Shown here piece after piece: positions 18,030 to 24,706 of a stretch of DNA of 64,000 bases. Where the stretch lies: contig JAHBVF010000003.1 of assembly GCA_019637685.1 (NCBI GenBank), positions 223,206-287,205 on the forward strand, written 5' to 3'. Below the pieces are notes generated by a model, which did not search any database, was not told where the DNA came from, and was given only the letters and a program-made list of their open reading frames with translations. Positions within the stretch are counted from its first letter, which is position 1; each line of letters begins with the position of its first letter. Source of the stretch: Caldilineaceae bacterium (lineage in GTDB: Bacteria > Chloroflexota > Anaerolineae > Caldilineales > Caldilineaceae). The position numbers and the translations under genes were made by a program.

Positions 18030-19421
18030 ATGTCCCTGCAAAACCACCTGCTCAGCGATGAGCAGATGCGCCGTTTTATCTCCCACGGCTATCTGATTCT
18101 GAAGACCGACTTTCCCGCCGAGTTTCACGACCAGCTTAACGCCCGGCTGGACGAAGTGATGACCAAAGAGGGCAACTGGGGCAACAACATTTTGCCCCGC
18201 CTTTCGGAGGTCAACGACGTTTTCCAAAGCCCGGTCATCCGCGGCGCGCTGACCAGTGTGGTCGGCCCCGGCTATGTGATGCACCCCCACCGCCACTGCC
18301 ACTACACTTTCCCTGGCCGCAAAGTCCAGGGCTGGCACAAAGACAGCTATTGGGGTCACCAGAAAGTGCGCAACCACCACAACTGGTGGGCGATGATCTT
18401 CTACTATCCCCACGCGGTGGACGAGGAGATGGGCCCGTCGGGCATCTTCCCTGGCACACAATACTATGCGAAGCGTGCCGGCGACGAGACCGAACAGCCC
18501 GTCTTTATGGAAGGTGGCCCTGGCACTTTTGCCCTCATCCACTACGACCTCTGGCATCGGGGCGGGGCCAACAATTCCCAGAAAAACCGGGCGATGATGA
18601 AATTCCAGTTTGCGCGCATGGAAGCCCCCTCCGCGCCGGCCTGGAACAACCAGTCCAGCCAGTGGCGGGCCATGAACGGCGACGCGCCCCCCACCGTCCA
18701 CGAAGCACTCTGGCGCAGCCAATGGCGTTGGCATCTGGGCCAGGCCGGCGCGCGGGACCAGGACGCGGTCGACGAGAATATCTCCCAACTGGCGGCCCAG
18801 TTGGGATCGGACTACGAACCGGCTGGGGTGGACGCGGCCTACCGCCTGGCCTCGCAAGGGCGCAGTGCGGTGGGCGCGCTGGCTGGCGCGTTGACCAGTG
18901 ACGACGCCAATGCCGCCCGCAACGCGGGCTATGGCCTGACCGCGGTGGGGCCGACGGTCCAGGCGGAACTGGTGGGCGCGCTGACTCACCCCAACGAGAC
19001 GGCCCGGATGTACGCGGCCTTTGCGCTGGGCGAAATCGGCGGGGAAGTGATGGAGAGCAGCAGCGCGGTGGCAAAGCTGGTGGATGACCCCTCGGTGGAG
19101 GTGCGGCGCACGGCAGTGGAAGCTCTGGGCCTGCTCCACTCCCCGGCCAACGCCACCATTCCCGCGCTGGTGCGCGGCCTGGAGGACGAGGACGGACAGG
19201 TGCGTTTCACCAGCGCCCAGGCCCTTCAGCGCATCGGACCCGACGCGGCCGAGGCCGTGCCAGCCCTCACCCGCTCCCTGCGCGACGAAAACCGCTACGT
19301 GCGTGCCAACGCGGTGGACGCACTGCGTCGCATCGGCACAACCGAGGCGCTGACCGCCGCGCTGGACCACCTGTCCGCGCATCGCTGGTGTCCCACCACC
19401 ACACCGGACGATACCTTCTGA
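18030..19421 (+). CDS. Phytanoyl-CoA dioxygenase-like protein fused to HEAT repeats
   Basis: A 463-residue protein. Residues 1 to about 215 form a PhyH-type Fe(II)/2-oxoglutarate dioxygenase domain: the metal triad is His103 and Asp105 in GWHKDSYW and His176 in HYDLWHRGG, with Arg187 placed to bind 2-oxoglutarate. After a linker, residues about 265-455 are HEAT/PBS-lyase-type repeats with recurrent phrases (ALTHPNETARMYAAFALGEI, LVDDPSVEVRRTAVEALGLL, LRDENRYVRANAVDALRRIG). The repeats would be a protein-binding scaffold. It follows the fucosidases, but its own spacing and terminator suggest a separate unit. Substrate unknown. Confidence 0.88.
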   Translation: MSLQNHLLSDEQMRRFISHGYLILKTDFPAEFHDQLNARLDEVMTKEGNWGNNILPRLSEVNDVFQSPVIRGALTSVVGPGYVMHPHRHCHYTFPGRKVQGWHKDSYWGHQKVRNHHNWWAMIFYYPHAVDEEMGPSGIFPGTQYYAKRAGDETEQPVFMEGGPGTFALIHYDLWHRGGANNSQKNRAMMKFQFARMEAPSAPAWNNQSSQWRAMNGDAPPTVHEALWRSQWRWHLGQAGARDQDAVDENISQLAAQLGSDYEPAGVDAAYRLASQGRSAVGALAGALTSDDANAARNAGYGLTAVGPTVQAELVGALTHPNETARMYAAFALGEIGGEVMESSSAVAKLVDDPSVEVRRTAVEALGLLHSPANATIPALVRGLEDEDGQVRFTSAQALQRIGPDAAEAVPALTRSLRDENRYVRANAVDALRRIGTTEALTAALDHLSAHRWCPTTTPDDTF

Positions 19422-19447
19422 TGGGAGCAGTCATTTAAGTCTACGGC

Positions 19448-19486
19448 CAGAGGCCCCGTATAGGTACGGGGCCTCTGTTTCTTTTT
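19448..19486 (+). terminator. Rho-independent terminator after the PhyH-HEAT gene
   Basis: 13-bp perfect stem (19448-19460 with 19465-19477), 4-nt loop, then TTTCTTTTT. Confidence 0.92.
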
Positions 19487-19597
19487 ATGCCCAGCCTGTC
19501 CACTCGCGTCCAGAACAAACACTGGCGTATGGATCCGCCAGATAGCAGCAGCCATCCCCACGCAATGCGTCCTGTCACCGGTCATCCGGTCACCCCC

Positions 19598-20518
19598 TCA
19601 CCCCTTCTCTTGCGCCTCTGCCGCAGCCAGCCGGGATTGCACCCACGCGCCCACCTCGTCCACCGACTGGCGGGCTTCGGGGACGCGGGAGGCCAGGCTC
19701 TGAAAAACGTGCCACATTCCGTCCCAAACGCGCAGAGTCACGTCCACGCCCGCGTCGCGGGCCTTTGCAGCCAGCCGGATGGAATCGTCGCGCAGGATTT
19801 CGTAGTCGCCCACGTGGATGAGCAGCGGCGGCAGACCGGTCAGATCGCCGTAGAGAGGGGAAGCGAGGGGGTTTGTGGGGGACGTGTCGCCCAGATAATA
19901 GGCGGCGGTGACTGCCACGCCTTCCGGATCAAACCAGGGGTCTTGCCGGGCACGGGTGCGCAGGCTGTCGCCGGTGGCGGCCAGGTCTGTCCACGGGGAG
20001 AGGACGAAGGCTGCTGCGGGCAGGGGCAGCCCCTCGTCCCGCAGGGAAAAGAGCGTGGCCAGCACCAGCCCGCCCCCCGCGGATTCCCCGCCCAGCACCA
20101 GCCGATGGGGGGCAATGCCATCCGCCAGCAGCCGACGATAGACCCGCAGGCTGTCCTCCAGCGCGGCGGGGAAGGGGTTCTCCGGGGCCAGGCGGTATTC
20201 GGGCATAAGCGTAGCCAGTCCGCAGGCGGCGGCCAGGTTGCCCACCAGTCCCCTGTGAGAAGCAAAGGAGCCAACAATATAGCCGCCGCCGTGGAGATAG
20301 AGCAGGCGGGCGTCGTCGGGCGCGGTCCGAGGGATCAGCCAATCGGCCTGCAAACCTTCCACCCACGTGCGTTCAACGGATACGGATTGGGGCGGCTTTA
20401 TCCGCTGGCCCAGTCTGTCCAGGTTCTGGCGCATCTGGGCAATGGATGTGCTCGGGGGTGCGTGGGCAATCTGATAGCGAAAGAGTTCACGCCAGAAAAT
20501 TCCCCGCAGGCTGGTCAT
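19598..20518 (-). CDS. Alpha/beta hydrolase of the hormone-sensitive lipase family
   Basis: A 306-residue esterase. ATG at 20518 was chosen because AAGGAG lies 8 bases upstream and the protein then starts MTSLRGIFWRELFRY; the frame is open for 53 more codons, but those overlap the neighbour. The oxyanion motif is HGGGY at 76-80, the nucleophile Ser146 in GGESAGG, and the acid and base are likely in HVGDYEILRDD and WDGMWHVFQ. The family hydrolyses short-chain acyl esters. No signal peptide. It sits 7 bp after the stop of the PhyH gene, so the two are probably co-transcribed. Confidence 0.92.
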   Translation of the reverse strand: MTSLRGIFWRELFRYQIAHAPPSTSIAQMRQNLDRLGQRIKPPQSVSVERTWVEGLQADWLIPRTAPDDARLLYLHGGGYIVGSFASHRGLVGNLAAACGLATLMPEYRLAPENPFPAALEDSLRVYRRLLADGIAPHRLVLGGESAGGGLVLATLFSLRDEGLPLPAAAFVLSPWTDLAATGDSLRTRARQDPWFDPEGVAVTAAYYLGDTSPTNPLASPLYGDLTGLPPLLIHVGDYEILRDDSIRLAAKARDAGVDVTLRVWDGMWHVFQSLASRVPEARQSVDEVGAWVQSRLAAAEAQEKG

Positions 20519-20525
20519 GGCAGGG

Positions 20526-21368
20526 CTACTCCTTTTTCTTTTGAGGGATGCGTTCCAAAAGCTGCTGGGGTTGCACAATTTGCCGCCGGGCCGGGGTAAG
20601 CCGCGCCAGCAGTTCGGGCGAGGGCTGGTAGCCGTGGCGGAAATTGCCCCAGGACGGTCCGTAGCGATAGACGGCAATGCGCCGGTTGCCAGGGGTCACC
20701 CGGCGGGCCGAGCCATGACAGAGGGCATCGACAAAGACCAGCGCGTCGCCCGCGTTCATCTGCACTTCCACGGCCTCTTCGATGCCGTCCACCGAGCCGC
20801 CCACGCCAATTGTGTGTTGGGCAAAATTGGGGTGGGGGAAGTTGGATTTGTGGCTGCCAGGAATCACCATTGTAGCTCCGTCGCCGGGGCCGATGTCGGT
20901 CAGGGCCAGCAGCACATTGACCTGGCCGCACATAAATTTGCCGTTGTGATAGCGGAACTGGGTACGCTTCACCGAATCCTGACCGCCAGAGTGGATGCCG
21001 ATGGCCTCCCCCGGCCCCCGCAGGTTGACGAAATTCTCATCGATAAAAAGGGGGCCGTGCTTCCAGTCAAAAGTGCCTTCACCGCCCACAAAGTGTTTCA
21101 CCTTTTCAATCCAGGCCGGATGATCGATGAGATTCTCGAAGGCTGGCCCGGCTTCGTAAATCTGTTGCAGGTTAAGCCCATCTTTGGCCCCGAACTGATG
21201 GCCGTGGACATACCCGTTCCACTCGCCCACTTGCAGGGGCAACAGCGCGTCGATGGCCGCGTTGCAGGCCGCGACCTCCGCCGGGCCAAGGGCATTGGGC
21301 ACAAGAACATAGCCCCACAGGTCAAAGCGATAGATTTCCAGATCGGTAGGGGGAGAAGGGTGGGACAT
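20526..21368 (-). CDS. Phytanoyl-CoA dioxygenase (PhyH) family protein
   Basis: A 280-residue protein starting at ATG 21368 (MSHPSPPTDLEIYRFDLWG), with AGGAG 8 bases before. It aligns by eye with the bacterial PhyH subgroup: GYVLVPNALGPAEVAACNAA at the start, FRYHNGKFMCGQVNVLLALT, GDGATMVIPGSHKSNFPHP, and VFVDALCHGSARRVTPGNRR, where the His and Arg are the distal Fe ligand and 2-oxoglutarate ligand. The first ligand pair normally seen as HxD is not obvious; the candidate position reads IGIHSGGQD. Upstream member of a two-gene unit with the esterase. Confidence 0.85.
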   Translation of the reverse strand: MSHPSPPTDLEIYRFDLWGYVLVPNALGPAEVAACNAAIDALLPLQVGEWNGYVHGHQFGAKDGLNLQQIYEAGPAFENLIDHPAWIEKVKHFVGGEGTFDWKHGPLFIDENFVNLRGPGEAIGIHSGGQDSVKRTQFRYHNGKFMCGQVNVLLALTDIGPGDGATMVIPGSHKSNFPHPNFAQHTIGVGGSVDGIEEAVEVQMNAGDALVFVDALCHGSARRVTPGNRRIAVYRYGPSWGNFRHGYQPSPELLARLTPARRQIVQPQQLLERIPQKKKE

Positions 21369-21430
21369 TCGATGTGCTCCTGGGTGAGATGGGAAATCGC
21401 GCTGTTGTGGGACGTTTCTTAATGCCAAGA

Positions 21431-21566
21431 TTTGACTCTGCTGCAAAAAGCCTTTTGAGCCACTGACAGACGCTGATAAACGCTGACAAAAAAGGATTCT
21501 CTCCTGAAATTCTCTGCGACTCCGCGTCTCCGCGGGAGAAATTGACCTTTTTGCAGGGGAGTCAAG
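21431..21566. repeat. MITE-like intergenic inverted-repeat element, copy 2
   Basis: About 136 bp whose ends, TTGACTCTGCTGCAAAAAG on the left and the complement of CTTTTTGCAGGGGAGTCAA on the right, match each other and those of the element at 6492-6636. The interior again carries nested CTCCGCGTCTCCGCGGGAG-type pieces. It lies in the gap 21369-21647, which holds no credible gene. Confidence 0.72.
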
Positions 21567-21647
21567 ATTTTCAACGCAAAGGCGCAGAGAAGCAGTGGCG
21601 CAGAGAATTCACATTTCTCTGTGCCATCGCCTCTCTGCGTCCGTATT

Positions 21648-22649
21648 TTACAGATCGACCACCTGCCCGGTGCGGGCCGACTGATACTGGGCCAGAACAC
21701 ACTGGAGGAAAAGGCGGCTGCGGCTGAGAGGCAGCACCGGGTCCGCGCCGTCCAGCACACAGGCTTCCATCGCCTCCACTTCGCACAGGTAGGGGTCCAC
21801 CGCGGGGGTGACGATCTGCTCGGTGGAGCCGTCCCGGTTGGTAATGGTCATCACACTGTCCACGCCCTTGACACCCGGCTTCCACGGCTCTGGAATGTGG
21901 AGAATCGCTTCATCGCCCACCACATACGCGCCTTCCCGGAAGGGCGTGCGGAAGCTGGACGAGACCTGGCTCACTGCGCCGCCCTCAAAGACGAATTGGC
22001 CGCGGATCGCCACATCCACACCGGTCTCACCGACGATTTGGCTGGCAAAAATCTGGCGCGGGCTGGCCGGGTGGGCAATTGTCACCGCCAGGCTGTTGGG
22101 ATAGACGCCCACATCCCACAGGCAGCCGCCGGTCACATCCGGGCGCAGGCGGATGTTTGTGGCCCGTTCCGGCGAGAGGTAGAAGTTGAACCAGGCCTGG
22201 ATCAGTTGTACCTGGCCCAGGCGACCGTCGGCGATGAGCGTCTGCGCGGCGATTGTCTGGGGGTGATGGAGATACATAAACGCCTCGAAGACAGTGACAC
22301 CGTTGGCAACAGCCGCGGCCTCCACCCGATCAAACTCCTCCATCGACACAACCAGCGGCTTCTCGCACAGGACGTGCTTGCCCGCTTCGGCCGCGGCCAC
22401 AGTCCATTCGCAGTGGAGAGAGTTGGGCAGCGAAATATAGACCGCGTCGATATTGGGGTCGGCCAGCATTGCTTCATAGCTGCCATAGGCGTTGGGGATC
22501 CCCTTCTCCGCGGCATAGGCATCGGCTTTGGCCTGATCCCGGCTGGCAATGCCCACCAGCTCGCTGCGCCCCGCGGCTTTGATGGGACCGATGAGAGCGT
22601 TGTTGATATTGGCTGTGGAGATAAGTCCCCAGCGGACGACATTTGACAT
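21648..22649 (-). CDS. Gfo/Idh/MocA family NAD(P)-dependent oxidoreductase
   Basis: A 333-residue dehydrogenase from ATG 22649 (MSNVVRWGLISTANIN), with AAAGGA upstream. The Rossmann N-terminus lacks the textbook GxGxxG and reads WGLISTANINNALIG, a variant seen in glucose-fructose oxidoreductase and dihydrodiol dehydrogenase-like members. The Glu-Lys-Pro signature is in HVLCEKPLVVSMEEF near 98. The C-terminal domain includes GGCLWDVGVYPNSLAV, with an Asp and Tyr in place of the more common Asp and His. Typical substrates are sugars or cyclitols; the real one is unknown. Next on the same strand is a PIG-L deacetylase. Confidence 0.92.
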   Translation of the reverse strand: MSNVVRWGLISTANINNALIGPIKAAGRSELVGIASRDQAKADAYAAEKGIPNAYGSYEAMLADPNIDAVYISLPNSLHCEWTVAAAEAGKHVLCEKPLVVSMEEFDRVEAAAVANGVTVFEAFMYLHHPQTIAAQTLIADGRLGQVQLIQAWFNFYLSPERATNIRLRPDVTGGCLWDVGVYPNSLAVTIAHPASPRQIFASQIVGETGVDVAIRGQFVFEGGAVSQVSSSFRTPFREGAYVVGDEAILHIPEPWKPGVKGVDSVMTITNRDGSTEQIVTPAVDPYLCEVEAMEACVLDGADPVLPLSRSRLFLQCVLAQYQSARTGQVVDL

Positions 22650-22686
22650 TTTCGATTCCTTTCGGGAAGTGCGGGAGTGAGACAGA

Positions 22687-22777
22687 TTTGATCCACGAAG
22701 GCACACACAGATTCACGAAATTTTTCATTGATTCTGCGTGCTGTTTCGCCTCTCTTCGTGGGAAAAAGTGGATCAAA
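22687..22777. repeat. Intergenic inverted repeat overlapping a gene end
   Basis: TTTGATCCAC (22687-22696) pairs with GTGGATCAAA (22768-22777); nested inside, CACGAAG and CTTCGTG also pair. The right arm includes the stop codon of the PIG-L gene. Low-complexity sequence between the arms. Confidence 0.6.
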
Positions 22778-23468
22778 ATTTAATCAGCTTGAAACCTTCG
22801 GCGTGGGGCATCCCCGCTTCTTCACCGGTTTTGGCTGTGCGCTCACGGATACGATTTGCCAGCTTTTCCCGATCCTCGCCCACTTGGCTGACGTGACAGG
22901 CCAGGGAGGCAACGCGGGCATCGACGAAATCGGTCACATCTTCGTAGTGGTCCACGCTGTCGCTCCAGAAGAGATACAATTCGGAAACCCGCCAGGGGTC
23001 TTCATCGCCTTCGAGCTGTTCGGGGAAGATATTCCATTCCCGCGCCGACCAGACCGCGTCGATGGCCGCGATACCCGCGGCCCGGTGGTCCGGGTGTAGC
23101 TGGTAGTGACGCCAGGGGTCGATGGCCGCGACAATCTGGGGCTTCAGTTTGCGGATATAGCCCGCCAGTTCCCGACGCAGGCCCAGGCTGTTTTCCAGCA
23201 GGCCATCCGGGTGGCGCAGGAATGTGACTTCCTTGACGCCCAGTTCCGCGGCCGCGGCCCGTTGCTCGGCCTCCCGTTTGGCGGCCAACTGCTCCGGGCG
23301 CAGATTGCGGTCTTTGCTGCCTTTGTCGCCGCTGGTCAGGAGCAGATAGCGCACTTCTTTGCCCGCCGCGGCCCATTTGGCAATCGTGCCGCCGCAGCCA
23401 AATTCCGGATCATCCGGGTGCGCGGCGATCACCAGCACCCGATCGAGGGTTTTTGTTTCTTCGGTCAT
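22773..23468 (-). CDS. PIG-L/LmbE family N-acetylglucosaminyl deacetylase
   Basis: A 231-residue soluble protein with both zinc-site motifs of the family: AHPDD (His17, Asp19, Asp20) and HPDH (His125, His128), plus GCGGTIAKWAAAGKEV after the first. Known members remove N-acetyl groups from GlcNAc linked to inositol or thiol carriers. Its place between two Gfo/Idh/MocA genes suggests removal of an acyl group from an amino sugar before or after oxidation, an inference from context. The ribosome site is weak (AAGTG). Length is normal for the family. Confidence 0.93.
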   Translation of the reverse strand: MTEETKTLDRVLVIAAHPDDPEFGCGGTIAKWAAAGKEVRYLLLTSGDKGSKDRNLRPEQLAAKREAEQRAAAAELGVKEVTFLRHPDGLLENSLGLRRELAGYIRKLKPQIVAAIDPWRHYQLHPDHRAAGIAAIDAVWSAREWNIFPEQLEGDEDPWRVSELYLFWSDSVDHYEDVTDFVDARVASLACHVSQVGEDREKLANRIRERTAKTGEEAGMPHAEGFKLIKF

Positions 23469-23519
23469 TGCACATCACTTTCTATTTGAAAAGAGGATAG
23501 GGATTTTTAGCGTATGCAC

Positions 23520-24563
23520 TCAATATTCCACCATCACTTTGCGCCCGTTCTCCGCGCTGGCAATCGCGGCGTGGACCATTGCCAGACTTTTGATGTTGTC
23601 GGTGCAGACAGTCTGGGGCACGCGCCCCGTTTTCAGCGACTCGACAAACTCATTGATAACCCCGGCGTGGCTGTGGTAGGGAAGCTGGGGCGTGCTGGGT
23701 GGGTCCAGCCGCTCGGTGGCGCGGAAGAAACCGTCGGAACCGACGACAGCCGCCACCTGCACCTCGTCCTCCCCATCCCAGCGGGCGGTTCCGGTCTGGC
23801 CAATCGCTCGCCAGTCACAGGCCCAGGCCGTCTGCAACCCCTCGGCGCACCAGCTCCCCCGGTAGTTGAAGATCAGCCCGTTTGTCATCTCGAAAATGCA
23901 CTGGGCCGACGCGCCGTGGGCATACCAGGAACCAGGCGGATTCCATTCGTGGCAGTAGACACTCACCGGGTCGGCGTCGCTGATATAGCGGGCCTGATCA
24001 AAGGAGTGGATCGCCATATCCAGGAGCAGGACGTGCTCCATCGCGTCCCGGAAGCCGCCGAAGTGGGGGGCCAGGTAGAAATCCGCGTTGAGGGTCGTCA
24101 GCGGCCCGATCTGCCCGGCTCGGATCACTTCCCGGTAGCGCACGATATTGTCCAGATAGCGCCGGTTTTGGATGACGGCATAGGTTTTGCCGCTGGCCTG
24201 GGCCGCGGCCAGCATCTCCTGGGCGTCGGCCATGGACTCGGCCAGGGGCTTTTCGCCCAGCACGTGGCAGCCGTGGGCCAGCGCGGTGAGGACAACGCTC
24301 TTATGCGCCGCAGGGATCGTGCAATCGAAAACCACATCCGCGCCGGTGGCACGGATCATCTCGGCCAGGTCTGTGCCGATACGGGCGCGGCCCAGTTCGA
24401 ATTGCTTCTGGATTTTGGCTGCATTCTCCGGCAACAGATCGACCAGACCGACAAATTCCAGGTCAGGCCGTTGCGCGGCGTGATTGAGCCAGGCCTGGGT
24501 GATACCACCGCAACCGGCCAACACCACGCGGAAAGGGGCAGGGGCAGAAGGGGGTTTCGCCAT
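23520..24563 (-). CDS. Gfo/Idh/MocA family oxidoreductase
   Basis: A 347-residue dehydrogenase if started at ATG 24563 (MAKPPSAPAPFRVVLAGCGG); the frame can be extended 11 or 12 codons to 24596 or 24599. The Rossmann motif is VVLAGCGGITQAWL, the signature Lys-Pro is in HVLGEKPLAESMADA near 95, and the C-terminal domain has HVLLLDMAIHSFDQARYI with the usual Asp and His. It ends with ASAENGRKVMVEY, the form seen in many sugar dehydrogenases of this family. It is the first gene of the minus-strand set 24563 to 21648. Confidence 0.92.
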   Translation of the reverse strand: MAKPPSAPAPFRVVLAGCGGITQAWLNHAAQRPDLEFVGLVDLLPENAAKIQKQFELGRARIGTDLAEMIRATGADVVFDCTIPAAHKSVVLTALAHGCHVLGEKPLAESMADAQEMLAAAQASGKTYAVIQNRRYLDNIVRYREVIRAGQIGPLTTLNADFYLAPHFGGFRDAMEHVLLLDMAIHSFDQARYISDADPVSVYCHEWNPPGSWYAHGASAQCIFEMTNGLIFNYRGSWCAEGLQTAWACDWRAIGQTGTARWDGEDEVQVAAVVGSDGFFRATERLDPPSTPQLPYHSHAGVINEFVESLKTGRVPQTVCTDNIKSLAMVHAAIASAENGRKVMVEY

Positions 24564-24706
24564 AAGGTGCGCCTCTGTGTTATTCCTCTGGGTCATCAAT
24601 GGTTGGTGGATTCGACAAAAAAGCAGACACTGCTCACCTTCACAATGCCACTAAGTGCCCAATATGACAAGCCCAAAAAACGCTGTTTTCTGGCTGGTGC
24701 CTCACT

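Noticed and set aside
17802..19382. Minus-strand frame of 526 codons opposite the PhyH-HEAT gene
   Set aside because: Antisense to a gene with a full iron triad and repeats; composition is that of a shadow frame.
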